Part shown: positions 27,901 to 35,754 of the stretch, piece by piece | How the letters are laid out: each line of letters opens with the position of its first letter | How positions within the stretch are numbered: position 1 is the first letter of the stretch | Assembly (NCBI RefSeq): GCF_006265175.1 | Contig: NZ_VDCQ01000045.1 | Location: forward strand, 1-64,000 | Source of the DNA: Paenibacillus hemerocallicola | GTDB taxonomy: Bacteria > Bacillota > Bacilli > Paenibacillales > NBRC-103111 | Length of the DNA stretch: 64,000 nucleotides | Direction of reading: 5' to 3' | Made by a program: the position numbers and the translations under genes | The notes under the pieces: model-generated | Seen by the model: the letters and a program-made list of their open reading frames with translations, nothing else | Database searches by the model: none | Told to the model about the DNA's origin: nothing

Positions 27901-28070
27901 CTGGGGAAAGCCGAGGCGTTGCTTTGCGCAATATTGACCTTCGACTAAATCGGTTGTACGGAAACGGCCTGAACATTGTAAGCGCACCGGGAGCAGGAAC
28001 GAAGGTATCTTTTGTAATTCGCGAAAAAAACAAAAAATTAGAGCAAGTGAACTTGATTTTAGACAAATAA
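24939..28070 (+). CDS. Hybrid sensor histidine kinase with 7TM sensor, receiver and second LytS-like kinase
   Basis: A 1043-residue membrane sensor. Residues 1-30 form a signal/TM segment. About 45-195 are a galactose-binding-like extracellular domain (WEATSNGTITLDGEWEF, DVPSSWNERV), and 210-405 a seven-helix 7TMR-DISM bundle. HisKA follows with His439 in TSHELRNPLHGM, then HATPase (EPYEQAGARYGYEGGFGLGL), and a receiver with phospho-acceptor Asp756 (VITDIMMPRMSGYEL). Then comes a second, LytS-type kinase with His847 in QIEPHFFLNTLNSI and its own ATPase region (PLVENAIRHGL, DNGIGMEEERV). This architecture is known in Paenibacillus. It has no adjacent response regulator, and the start lacks a good ribosome binding site. 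Confidence 0.85.
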   Translation: MKKIHIATAIFAFISLLTIGRLVWLDLFKPSGQPYAANGKLDLQNWEATSNGTITLDGEWEFYPNVLLMSQKQELGRLSETAVKIDVPSSWNERVQPGTLTPYGFGSYRLTIHVASEDEVYSIYVPSVRSSSELYINGKRMASSGRPASTAEKYQAGNLPYIATFTADKQRTIELVIQAANYSDPRSGGLIRSLKFGTDEAIYREKQLSMATQYLIAAALIIQVAYLIIFYVIERRSFWLYFALALLSFTIIMLNSSEDKLLHQWLQISYAWGYKILCLSLTVLMYSLLRMTSNQLPAAWRVPFVRVYSAMNVIGITASIALPPQNSEALQYVIFFCAAPVIILLVVSVLRMAVRGIIGSLMQFLAFLAFANHMVWWFIFIFTGIKIIYYPFDLILAMILLSSIWIRRYYFMYTEQRELTAKLEEVNRKKDEFLANTSHELRNPLHGMISMSQVVLERERDMISDNSIREMETMLKVGRRMSFMLHDLLDIVHLKDSSLRLQLTGVALQPVVSGVMDMIRFMADGKPIVLKNRVAEVFPSVLADENRLIQILFNLLHNAIKFTDQGEIVVEARTEKNRAFITVSDTGVGMDKETLRRVFEPYEQAGARYGYEGGFGLGLSICKQLVELHGGTIEVQSTPAQGSHFVFSLALDRIVEENEAAKQTAYAKEEAIEEADKEQPQSIDFSYMAVTSAQTDPVKRYVKDKPRILTVDDDALNLKVLASLLSGEEYALTAVTSGEAALGVLEEKEWDLVITDIMMPRMSGYELTRQIRARYTVSELPVLVLTARTRPEDIENGFLVGANDYVTKPVEARELRARVQALTQLTSSSRERIRMEAAWLQAQIEPHFFLNTLNSIAALHMVDPEQMLLLIEHFADFLREKFKFQNVGELVSLRDELTLVRSYLFIEQTRFDWLHVEWETDNGLELLQIPPYSIQPLVENAIRHGLMKHGQSVTVRIKLAKREDGAEISVIDNGIGMEEERVAMLLKSGESRGVALRNIDLRLNRLYGNGLNIVSAPGAGTKVSFVIREKNKKLEQVNLILDK

Positions 28071-28159
28071 AAATTAATTCAAATTGTCTAATGACACAGC
28101 AGTATTACCAGAGTAAGCAGGTATTGCGGGTGGAGTGATAGGGAAGTGAGCGCCGCCTA

Positions 28160-28470
28160 AGATGCGGCACGTCTCGTTTGAGGAACACGTAAAGTGGCAT
28201 AATCCGAAAACCCGGGGCAGGAAGAACTACTATGCGACGCCATACAGCATGAAGTGGATGGCCAAGCTAAACTGGTATGTCCGGGCGGATGACCAAGTGG
28301 TACCCAAAGAAACGCCAGTGAAGACACTGGCGCGATTCCGGATACGAAGTGAAATTCGGAGGCCAACGACATGGACTCAAAACACTATTGTAAATCGCAT
28401 GCGTATGAAAGACGGACATCGGAAAGCCGTATGAGGGAGGAGGCGCTGGGTTTTGCCCAGCCTTTCACTC
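28160..28470 (+). other. Possible group II intron remnant
   Basis: The interval 28071-28516 has no intact gene. Near 28412, GGAAAGCCGTATGAGGGAGG resembles the 5' strand of a group II intron domain V (AGC triad followed by a GC-rich strand), but the complementary strand that should follow is missing. Upstream, one frame from 28162 reads NYYATPYSMKWMAKLNWYVR, faintly like the C-terminal region of intron maturases. The resemblance is suggestive only. It could equally be unrelated intergenic DNA. Confidence 0.25.
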
Positions 28471-28516
28471 TTGGGAGAGGGATGGCCATGTGATGTTCCG
28501 CTCGGCAAGCCCTACG

Positions 28517-29977
28517 TTAGAAAAGAATTGGAAACCGCAAAACAAACGCCGCGCCGCCGCCCGGCTCGTTATGGGCCGAAATGCGGCCGCGGCACCGCTC
28601 CACGATGGCACGGGAAATGGCGAGGCCGAGCCCCGTCTCTCCGTTCTTTCCCTTCGCAAACCGTTGGAATAGCTGGGATAATAACGGTTCGGGAATCCCT
28701 TCGCCGTCGTCGGAGATTCCGATGTCGATTCCTTTCGCGTCGGCAGAGGTTTGGATGCGAATCGTTTCCTTGGCATATCGAGCCGCGTTGCCCAGGATGT
28801 TGATGAGCGCTTGCAGCAGTTTCTCGCGGTCCGCATAGATCAACAGCTCTTGGCCGTTGTCGGGTCCGGTTATCTCAACCTGTAAGCCGTTCTTGACGAG
28901 TAACGGATTGATGCGCTCCAATGTCTCCGCGATTAATTCCCGTACCGGGACGCGGTCCATATGGAATATGCCTTCTTCGCTTTCCAGTTTGGAGAGAAGA
29001 ACCATTTCCGTCACGATTTTTTTCAAACGTTCGCATTCCTTGACGATGGCATTTAGACCTTTATTGGCGTGATCCCCCGTAAAGATACCGTCCTTGATGC
29101 CCTCGGCGTATCCCTGAATGGACATCAGCGGCGTCTTCAGCTCGTGCGAGGCATTTTGGAAAAACTGCTTCTGCGTGTGCTGGTATTTCTCCAATTCGCC
29201 GGCGAGATCGTAAACGGCCTTCGCGACGACGCCGATCTCGCCACCCGTTTCAATTAACCGAACTTCGGAGAATCGGCGCATTTCCACTTTGTTCAATTCC
29301 TTCCTCAGATCCCCAAGCGGTTTGACGAGTCTTCTCGTAATGACCATGCTCAGCAGGAAAGCGACGATCCCGCCGACGGACAGGATGAGCAGCAACCGTT
29401 TAAACAAGGCGAGCTGCATCTCTTTAATTTTGCTTAGCGGGGTTGCCATCACTGCCTTGACGGCCTGCACGCTCGATTCGATGCCTTGGGTTGTCGTTAA
29501 CGTTTCGACGATATACTGATCGTCTGTGCCTTGCCAGAATCCTTTTGAGCCGGGGATGTCCAGATTCGATAATTCCATCAGCTGTGACGTCGCTTCGCCG
29601 GGCAGAGTGCTGTAGACCACGTCCCCCCCGGGAGCGATCAATACTGCGTTCGTGTCTGCAGTTGCTCTCGATGCATGAATGAATGACGGCGTACCCGTTG
29701 GCTGCACCTGTCTCTGCGAGTCCGTTGCTAGCCACTGCGTATCCGATGCTTGCACCGGACTTTGTGCTGGCGATCCTGGCACTTGTTTCTGCGCATCGTC
29801 CAATAACGGCATGACTGGAGATAAATTCATCAGCAAGCTGGCTTGAGCCCGCAGCTCTTTCCGCTGGTTGTCCACCAAATTATCGAGCAGCAGCGGATAA
29901 ATCAGAACCGCAGTAATCGCCAAAATACATAGCAGCAGCAATGCAAAAGAAAGATGAAGCCGATACATCATTTTCAT
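28517..29977 (-). CDS. Sensor histidine kinase of a two-component system
   Basis: A 486-residue membrane kinase. One TM segment lies near residues 8-30 (LSFALLLLCILAITAVLIY), an extracellular domain spans about 31-190, and a second TM is near 195-215 (LLLILSVGGIVAFLLSMVIT). Then come HAMP, HisKA with phospho-acceptor His278 (NASHELKTPLMSIQGYAEG) and HATPase with ILGNAARYAK, ISDDGEGIPE and GETGLGLAIS. The ATG at 29977 is one base after the regulator's stop, so the pair is translationally coupled. It is divergent from the permease/HlyD operon at 30871 and probably senses an envelope or glycan signal for that operon. Confidence 0.92.
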   Translation of the reverse strand: MKMMYRLHLSFALLLLCILAITAVLIYPLLLDNLVDNQRKELRAQASLLMNLSPVMPLLDDAQKQVPGSPAQSPVQASDTQWLATDSQRQVQPTGTPSFIHASRATADTNAVLIAPGGDVVYSTLPGEATSQLMELSNLDIPGSKGFWQGTDDQYIVETLTTTQGIESSVQAVKAVMATPLSKIKEMQLALFKRLLLILSVGGIVAFLLSMVITRRLVKPLGDLRKELNKVEMRRFSEVRLIETGGEIGVVAKAVYDLAGELEKYQHTQKQFFQNASHELKTPLMSIQGYAEGIKDGIFTGDHANKGLNAIVKECERLKKIVTEMVLLSKLESEEGIFHMDRVPVRELIAETLERINPLLVKNGLQVEITGPDNGQELLIYADREKLLQALINILGNAARYAKETIRIQTSADAKGIDIGISDDGEGIPEPLLSQLFQRFAKGKNGETGLGLAISRAIVERCRGRISAHNEPGGGAAFVLRFPILF

Positions 29978-29978
29978 C

Positions 29979-30692
29979 TTATTGCCCCGTCCTTTCTATT
30001 CGCAGCCGATAGCCGTGTCCCCATACGGTATCGACCGGAAGCTCTTTAATTTTTCGGCGCAGCCGCTTCACCAGATCGTCGATGGCCCGGTCGCTCCCGT
30101 AATAATTATCTCCCCATACCAACGTAAGCAGTTCATCCCGGGTAAACGCCCGATTGGGCTGCTCGGTCAACGTCTGCAACAATTTAAATTCCTTCAGCGT
30201 AATCTCGACCTCTTCCGCACGCCAGAAAACGCGCCGTTCCTCCAGGACGAGCCGCAATTCGCCAATCTCGATCGTCGCATACTCGGGATGCGAAGGGGCG
30301 GGAATTTCCAGGGCTTGGCGAATCGAGCTGACCCGGTGGAACAAGCGGTTCACGCGCGCGACCAATTCCCTAGGACTGAACGGCTTGGTCAAGTAATCGT
30401 CGCCGCCGAGCTCGATCCCGAGAATGCGATCGACTTCTTCATCGCGTGCCGAGATCATGACGATCGGAACTTCCGCCTCTTTGCGGATGTGCCGGCATAA
30501 CTCGAAGCCGCTCATGCCCGGAAGCATGATGTCAAGAATCCACATGTCCGGCGGATCGTTCTTCCACAGCTCCAACGCGGCTTCCGCCGTCGATAATGTA
30601 ATCGTATGGTATCCCTCTTTATGCAAATAAGCCTCCACGATTTCCCGGATCTGGGCATCGTCGTCGACTACGGCGATTTGATAAGACTTCAT
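29979..30692 (-). CDS. OmpR-family response regulator
   Basis: A 237-residue regulator. The receiver has acidic residues in IAVVDDDAQIREIVEAYLH, phospho-acceptor Asp near residue 51 in MWILDIMLPGMSGFELCRHI and the conserved lysine in DDYLTKPFSPRELVARV. The C-terminal winged helix has VEITLKEFKLLQTLTEQPNR and SDRAIDDLVKRLRRKIK, ending TVWGHGYRLRI. GGGAGG lies 8 bases before the ATG at 30692; a longer frame upstream has no site. It is cotranscribed with the kinase and divergent from the ABC operon, which it likely controls. Confidence 0.93.
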   Translation of the reverse strand: MKSYQIAVVDDDAQIREIVEAYLHKEGYHTITLSTAEAALELWKNDPPDMWILDIMLPGMSGFELCRHIRKEAEVPIVMISARDEEVDRILGIELGGDDYLTKPFSPRELVARVNRLFHRVSSIRQALEIPAPSHPEYATIEIGELRLVLEERRVFWRAEEVEITLKEFKLLQTLTEQPNRAFTRDELLTLVWGDNYYGSDRAIDDLVKRLRRKIKELPVDTVWGHGYRLRIERTGQ

Positions 30693-30870
30693 GCAGGCAA
30701 CCTCCCAAACGTTTATCGAAAACATCTTATCATAAAAGTTTCGGCTGAGGCCGGATTCCACACTTTTTCCACATTGCTTTCATATTTACTCCCCGGATTT
30801 ATTTGTACACTAATCGACGTAAAGCCGTTCCGCAAAAATCGTTCACCGGCTCCCGAATGGAGGGTTCTTC

Positions 30871-31737
30871 TTGAAATGGCACCGTCTGTCCCGCAGAGAG
30901 CTTCTGGCTGCCCTCGGTTTTCTGGCTCCGAGCCTGGCCGGATTTTCCGTCTTCTATCTCGTTCCGTTCGGCCAGAGCGTCCTGAACTCGTTCCAGGATC
31001 GGCTCGGAGGAGGCTTCACATTGTCCAACTACAAGGAACTGCTCCTCAGTTCCTCGTTTCAGAAAGCGGCGTCCAACACGTTCTGGTTCACCGCGATCAG
31101 CGTGCCGATCCTCGTCGTCGTATCGCTCTTGCTGGCGTTGCTCTTGAACCAGCGGGTCTTTTTCCGAAACTGGCTTCGCACGGCTTATGTACTGCCGCTT
31201 GTTGTACCGGTCGCTTCGATCGTGCTGGTCTGGCAAATCTTGTTCGATTGGAACGGCGCACTAAACGCCGTTATGGAACATTTCGGCTTTAGCCGCCAGG
31301 ACTGGATGAAATCCGAGTGGGCCGGCTTTGTGATCGTGCTGGTCTATGTATGGAAGAACATCGGGTACAACGTCATTCTGTTCCTGGCCGGCTTGCAGAA
31401 CATTCCGGATCATTATTATGAAATCGCCGGTCTGGAAGGGGCGGGTCCCGTTCGAAAACTGTTCGGCATTACGCTTACATATTTGACGCCGACGACGTTT
31501 CTGGTCGTGCTCATGTCCGTGCTGAATTCGTTCAAAGTGTTCCGCGAGACGTATCTCGTCGCCGGCGCTTACCCGCACGACCGCATCTATATGATGCAGC
31601 ATTATATGAACAATATGTTCCTGTCCCTCGATATCCAGAAAGTGTCGTCCGCGGCGGTGTTGATGGGGCTTTGCATTATGGCGCTCGTGTTCGTGCTGTT
31701 CCGTACGGAGAGGGTTTTCCGATCTTATATGGAGTAA
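30871..31737 (+). CDS. Carbohydrate ABC transporter permease (MalF-like)
   Basis: A 288-residue inner-membrane protein with about six TM helices, the first at LGFLAPSLAGFSVFYLVPFG. The cytoplasmic EAA-like loop that contacts the ATPase reads YEIAGLEGAGPVRKLFGITL near residue 190. TTG at 30871 is the start, 8 bases after GGAGG. It pairs with the MalG-like permease at 31760. No ATPase gene is present in the operon; in Bacillaceae, shared MsmX-type ATPases energise such permeases. It is divergent from the two-component pair. Confidence 0.92.
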   Translation: MKWHRLSRRELLAALGFLAPSLAGFSVFYLVPFGQSVLNSFQDRLGGGFTLSNYKELLLSSSFQKAASNTFWFTAISVPILVVVSLLLALLLNQRVFFRNWLRTAYVLPLVVPVASIVLVWQILFDWNGALNAVMEHFGFSRQDWMKSEWAGFVIVLVYVWKNIGYNVILFLAGLQNIPDHYYEIAGLEGAGPVRKLFGITLTYLTPTTFLVVLMSVLNSFKVFRETYLVAGAYPHDRIYMMQHYMNNMFLSLDIQKVSSAAVLMGLCIMALVFVLFRTERVFRSYME

Positions 31738-31759
31738 GCGCAAGAAAGAGGTGGATGAC

Positions 31760-32617
31760 GTGTTAAAGAAATGGGTTACACCGCTGTTGCGCTCGTTGCT
31801 GCTGGTCGCCATCGCCGTCCTGCTGCTGATGCCCGTCGTCTTGACCGTCGTCAGTTCCTTCATGACGGAGCGGGAAATTATGGCGAATTACAGCATGCTA
31901 GGCAAAACCGACACGAGCGTGTTCGTCAATCTCAAATGGATTCCGGACTGGGTGTCGTTTCAGCAATACGACAAAGTATTGATCGCGACGCCGAAGTTTC
32001 TATACCTGTTCTGGAATTCCGTATCGATGGTGATTCCCATCATCATCGGACAGGCGTTGGTGGCAACGCTCGCTGCATTCGCGTTCGGAAAGCTGCATTT
32101 TCCGGGCAGGGAAGGATTGTTCCTCCTCTACTTGATGACGATGCTGATGCCGTTCCAGGTGACGCTCGTACCCAACTACTTGATGGCCGATCGGTTGGGT
32201 CTTCTGAATCATCCCGGCTCCATCATATTGCCCGGCGTGTTCGGCGCCTTCGGCGTGTTTCTGCTTAGGCAATTCATGCTCCATATCCATTCGGCTTATA
32301 TCGAAGCGGCCAAAATGGACGGAGCGGGGTACTTGCGCATCTTTTTTACGGTTGCGTTGCCGATGGTGAAGCCGGGCATCGCCGCACTCGTCGTGCTCCT
32401 GTTCGTCGACTACTGGAACATGGTCGAACAGCCGCTCATTTTTTTGCAGGATGCCGCGATGCAGCCGCTCTCGGTCTTTCTGTCCCGCATCCAGAAAGAG
32501 GAGTTCGGCGTCTCGTTTGCCGTCTCGGTTGTGTATATGATGCCTATGATGCTCCTGTTCTTAAGCGCCGAACGGTATTTTATCGAAGGAATTCAGCTTT
32601 CCGGCGTGAAAGGCTGA
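31760..32617 (+). CDS. Carbohydrate ABC transporter permease (MalG-like)
   Basis: A 285-residue permease with about six TM helices (first LLLVAIAVLLLMPVVLTVVS). The EAA loop is YIEAAKMDGAGYLRIFFTVA near residue 180, and it ends with the C-terminal YFIEGIQLSGVKG typical of MalG relatives. GTG at 31760 is chosen because AAAGAGGTGG lies 7 bases upstream; a GTG at 31751 is too close to that site. It directly follows the MalF-like gene and precedes an HlyD-type adaptor by 20 bases. Confidence 0.92.
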   Translation: MLKKWVTPLLRSLLLVAIAVLLLMPVVLTVVSSFMTEREIMANYSMLGKTDTSVFVNLKWIPDWVSFQQYDKVLIATPKFLYLFWNSVSMVIPIIIGQALVATLAAFAFGKLHFPGREGLFLLYLMTMLMPFQVTLVPNYLMADRLGLLNHPGSIILPGVFGAFGVFLLRQFMLHIHSAYIEAAKMDGAGYLRIFFTVALPMVKPGIAALVVLLFVDYWNMVEQPLIFLQDAAMQPLSVFLSRIQKEEFGVSFAVSVVYMMPMMLLFLSAERYFIEGIQLSGVKG

Positions 32618-32636
32618 GCGAAAGGAGATTGGCAGC

Positions 32637-33779
32637 ATGGTACTTCAGAAACAAAGGATTGCCGGCATTGCATTGGTCGTGTTCCTCCTCGTATTGGCAG
32701 GGTTCACCTTGTTCAGCCAAACGCTTCAAACCGTATTGCTGCCCAAAGTGACGACAGAGAAGCCCGCAAAAAAAACGTTGACCTATCGAATCGAAGGCAG
32801 CGGGCTGATCAAGCCGCGTCAACAAATCGAGTTAAACAGCGATAGCGGCTGGAAAGTGGCGAAAGTGCATGTCCGCAATGACGAACAAGTAAAGCAAGGG
32901 CAGGTTCTCGTTACGTTCGACGAAACGGAGGCGCAGCGGCAGCTTCTCGATGCGGAAGACGAACTGAAGAAAAAGAATTTGAATCGGGAGCAGCTGCAAG
33001 AACAGTTCGTGGACGCCCAGCGAGCAGGAGACGTGGAGGTGATCCGCAAAGCGGAGCGCAGCTTGGAATTGGATCGATTGGATCGGGACATAGCGATGCG
33101 GAGAATCGAAACCATGCGCAATGATCTGGCGCGAAAACGCATGTTGACAGCGCCAGCGGACGGCAAAGTGTTGAATCTCCAAGCCAAGGAAGGCATGAAC
33201 GTTGCCCAGGGGCAGCCGGTATTGACGCTGGTGGAAGTCGGCGAGGGGTTCCAATTCACCTTTACGGTCGGTAAAGCTATGGCCGATTTGATGCGAAAGG
33301 ACGAGAAAGTGCCTGTAGCCGTGAGCGGCGATGAGCCGCGGCAGATGGAAGGAACAGTCGTCGAAATCAAGGACGCTTCTGCGGGAAGCGGCGGAGGAGG
33401 GTCTGCAAACAAACCGGACGCGGATGGCAATACGGACGGAGGTGCCAAGGGTCAAAAAACGATCGTCGTCCACGTGTCGGGCGACGGTCTTCAGGGAGGT
33501 GAGTCAGCCAGCGTTAACTTGGAGAAACCGCTCAAAGAGCAGGGGATCGTCCTCAACAAAAAGTGGATCAAAAAAGACGGCAACGGAAGCTACGTGTTCG
33601 TCGTTCGCGAGAATCGAAGCTCGCTCGGCAACACGTACACTGTCCAGAAGGCTTATGTGAAGACGGGAAAAGGGAATGACGAGGAGATCGTCGTGCTCGG
33701 AGGCGTTTACCTGGGAGAAGAAATCGTGACGGAGTCGAGCGCACCGCTGCAGGAAGGCAATCGGGTCCGATTAAATTGA
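32637..33779 (+). CDS. HlyD/RND-type periplasmic adaptor subunit
   Basis: A 380-residue membrane-anchored protein: one TM at residues 8-30, a barrel-sandwich lipoyl domain (IELNSDSGWKVAKVHVRNDE; RMLTAPADGKVLNLQAKEGM), a coiled-coil hairpin at about 95-165 rich in E/K/R/Q, and a beta-barrel region. A Gly/Ser-rich insert (SAGSGGGGSANKPDADGNTD) sits near residue 250 where the barrel continues. Such adaptors normally serve export pumps (MacA-type or RND). Here it is inside an operon of sugar-import permeases (AAAGGAG, ATG at 32637) and a binding lipoprotein, an uncommon combination. Its role there is unclear; it may bridge the transporter to the cell wall or to an unlinked MacB-like pump. Confidence 0.88.
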   Translation: MVLQKQRIAGIALVVFLLVLAGFTLFSQTLQTVLLPKVTTEKPAKKTLTYRIEGSGLIKPRQQIELNSDSGWKVAKVHVRNDEQVKQGQVLVTFDETEAQRQLLDAEDELKKKNLNREQLQEQFVDAQRAGDVEVIRKAERSLELDRLDRDIAMRRIETMRNDLARKRMLTAPADGKVLNLQAKEGMNVAQGQPVLTLVEVGEGFQFTFTVGKAMADLMRKDEKVPVAVSGDEPRQMEGTVVEIKDASAGSGGGGSANKPDADGNTDGGAKGQKTIVVHVSGDGLQGGESASVNLEKPLKEQGIVLNKKWIKKDGNGSYVFVVRENRSSLGNTYTVQKAYVKTGKGNDEEIVVLGGVYLGEEIVTESSAPLQEGNRVRLN

Positions 33780-33792
33780 GAGGATGATTCAT

Positions 33793-35172
33793 TTGAAAAA
33801 AGTAGGGGTATTCGCGACACTGTCCGCCGTTCTGCTGGTATCCGCCTGTTCCGGCAACAGCGGAGGCGATTCGAAAGGCGAGGCGAAGAGCGGCAAGAAA
33901 ACCGTCGTTGTATCGGTTATGACGAAAGATCGTTTCTTGGAGTCCGCTGTGCAGAAATTCGAGGAAAGTCATCCGGACGTTCATATCGAAGTGAAAGAAT
34001 ACAAGGCGGCGAAGCCAGCCGCAGAAGGCGGCATGAGCATGGAGGCCCTCTCGCTGGCGGATGTGGAAAAGTATGTTCAATCGGTGACGACGCAGGTCAT
34101 TTCCGGCAAAGGGGCCGATATTATTCTCATGAACGAAATGCCCCAGGATAAATTCGTCGCCAAAAAACTGCTGGTGAACATGTACGACCTTATGGCCAAA
34201 GACAACTCGTTCGACCGAAACGCGTTATACGCCAATATTTTGAAAGCGTCCCAAGACGGGGACGGTCTGTACGTCATGCCGCTTTCTTATTCGCTCGATC
34301 TTGTTCGGGGAGATACCGAGCTTCTGAAAAAGGCGAATGTTCCCGTAGACAAAAATAAATCATGGAGCTGGATGGAGTTTAAGGAAATCGCCAAGAAATT
34401 GAAGCAGCAAGGGTATGACGGATTCGGCAACCTGTCTCCCACGGAGCTGCTCTGGGATTATATAGAGGATAATTACAGCCAGCTCGTCGGGCAGGGCAAG
34501 CCGGGCTTCGACTCGGACTTGTTCCGCAACATGATGAAGGAAATCAAGCTGATGTATGACGAGGGCATGCTCAATGAAGGGCTTTCGGGGTTTTCGTCCA
34601 CGTCCGGTACGGGCAAGTCGGCATTTCTGTTGGCGGGCATTTACAGCCCCGAAGAGGCGCTTAAGATGCCCTCGAACATGGATTATTTCCCGAAGCCGAG
34701 CGCAAGCGGGAAAAAGAGCGGCGTACCGTTCAAGTTCAATTACAGTTTGGGGATAAACAGCAAATCCGACGTGCAACAGGAAGCATGGGCATTTATCAAG
34801 TTTTTGCTCTCCTCCGACATGCAAGCTTCGCCGAATCTTATGGGATTTCCGATGAATAAAGGCGCTGTCGATCAGAAATTCAATGAAGTTTTGCAGAAAT
34901 TCAAGAACGGAACGCTGAATGAGCAAACGCCGAGAAACGGAGGAGTGAGTGCGGCTACACCGCCAAACATGCTGCCGGACGGCGAAACGGCCAAAAAACG
35001 GATCGAGGACATCAAGAAGATGATCACGGAGGCGGATGTCCGGAGATCCAGCGATATGAAAGTGTTGATGATCGCGATGGAGGAGTTCAAAAGCTTCATG
35101 AGCGGGCAGAAGTCCGCGGAAGAAGTAAGCAATCTGATCCAGAATCGGGTGAAGATATACTTGAATGAGTAA
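33793..35172 (+). CDS. Extracellular sugar-binding lipoprotein of the permease/HlyD operon
   Basis: A 459-residue lipoprotein: start at TTG 33793 (an ATG at 33784 overlaps the GAGAGGA site), signal FATLSAVLLVSAC with lipobox VSAC. The mature protein is SBP_bac_1-like (ESAVQKFEESHPDVHIEVKE near residue 45; ADIILMNEMPQDKFVAKKLL; FIKFLLSSDMQASPNLMGFP), but it lacks the FDKFGVPYPKDGM motif shared by the other binding proteins here. It is thus of a different subfamily, dedicated to the two permeases upstream. It is the last gene of the operon; no clear terminator follows. Confidence 0.9.
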   Translation: MKKVGVFATLSAVLLVSACSGNSGGDSKGEAKSGKKTVVVSVMTKDRFLESAVQKFEESHPDVHIEVKEYKAAKPAAEGGMSMEALSLADVEKYVQSVTTQVISGKGADIILMNEMPQDKFVAKKLLVNMYDLMAKDNSFDRNALYANILKASQDGDGLYVMPLSYSLDLVRGDTELLKKANVPVDKNKSWSWMEFKEIAKKLKQQGYDGFGNLSPTELLWDYIEDNYSQLVGQGKPGFDSDLFRNMMKEIKLMYDEGMLNEGLSGFSSTSGTGKSAFLLAGIYSPEEALKMPSNMDYFPKPSASGKKSGVPFKFNYSLGINSKSDVQQEAWAFIKFLLSSDMQASPNLMGFPMNKGAVDQKFNEVLQKFKNGTLNEQTPRNGGVSAATPPNMLPDGETAKKRIEDIKKMITEADVRRSSDMKVLMIAMEEFKSFMSGQKSAEEVSNLIQNRVKIYLNE

Positions 35173-35427
35173 CGAACGCGAGCAGCAGAAGAGTAGCCGG
35201 ATACATCGGGCTTCCTTCGACTTTATATGGAAGATGGCGATGCCGTGTTCGAGCAAGATTTACAAGCTGGGGCGACTGCAGTCACTCAAATGACGAATCT
35301 TGCCTTCGTCGAACGATTGGGCGCGTACGCGACCCTCACGGTAATCTATGGTGGATACAGAGGCTCGCGGATCGGCGAGCCGTCGCTTACTCGAACCGGA
35401 TCAGGCTCATATTAACCTGCTAAGAAG

Positions 35428-35436
35428 TGGTATAAT
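35428..35436 (+). promoter_or_regulatory. Extended -10 promoter for the 35569-37082 operon
   Basis: TGGTATAAT at 35428-35436 is a perfect extended -10 element; the -35 region is weak. Transcription starting near 35443 gives a leader of about 125 bases that contains a terminator hairpin. The rest of 35173-35427 shows no convincing gene. Confidence 0.6.
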
Positions 35437-35481
35437 GAAAATTCTCTTTCAAATTAATAGGGGCAAATGTTCAAAAACCAT

Positions 35482-35512
35482 GGCTTTCGTCTTGCAAGAC
35501 GAGAGTCTTTTT
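35482..35512 (+). terminator. Terminator hairpin within the leader (attenuator candidate)
   Basis: GGCTTTCGTC (35482-35491) pairs with GACGAGAGTC (35498-35507) around loop TTGCAA, giving a 10-bp stem with wobbles, followed by TTTTT at 35508-35512. It lies between the promoter and the first gene at 35569. It therefore either terminates most transcripts conditionally or ends the upstream operon. Confidence 0.65.
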
Positions 35513-35568
35513 GCTGCCTATATTCGCATCCTCCTGTCTCGAGCAAGTCGGATTTGGAGGAGATCAGT

Positions 35569-35754
35569 ATGAAAAATATGACATTTTATTTTAATTTAAT
35601 GACTATTGTAGGGAAACATGTTTACACTGTTGGTATGATTTTGGTATTGTTTTTGGCAATGGACTTCCTTGTCAACGCTTTCATGGGAAGAAAGGAAAAC
35701 GGATCGAACGGGAAAGTTCCATGGAAATCAGCCAGTTGGAGGAAACGAACATGA
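35569..35754 (+). CDS. Small single-pass membrane protein overlapping the next start
   Basis: A 61-residue protein with a good GGAGGAG site 6 bases before the ATG. Residues 19-40 form one hydrophobic segment (VYTVGMILVLFLAMDFLVNA), preceded by a short amphipathic start (MKNMTFYFNLMTIVGKH) and followed by a basic, hydrophilic tail. The TGA overlaps the ATG of the binding lipoprotein at 35751 (ATGA), so translation is coupled. No family was recognised. Possible roles are a leader controlling the lipoprotein's translation or a small partner of the transporter. A chance frame is less likely given the site and the overlap. Confidence 0.55.
   Translation: MKNMTFYFNLMTIVGKHVYTVGMILVLFLAMDFLVNAFMGRKENGSNGKVPWKSASWRKRT

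Noticed and set aside
35227-35415. Possible small gene of 62 codons before the 35569 operon
   Set aside because: No ribosome binding site, no recognisable motif and it ends just before the promoter; treated as intergenic.
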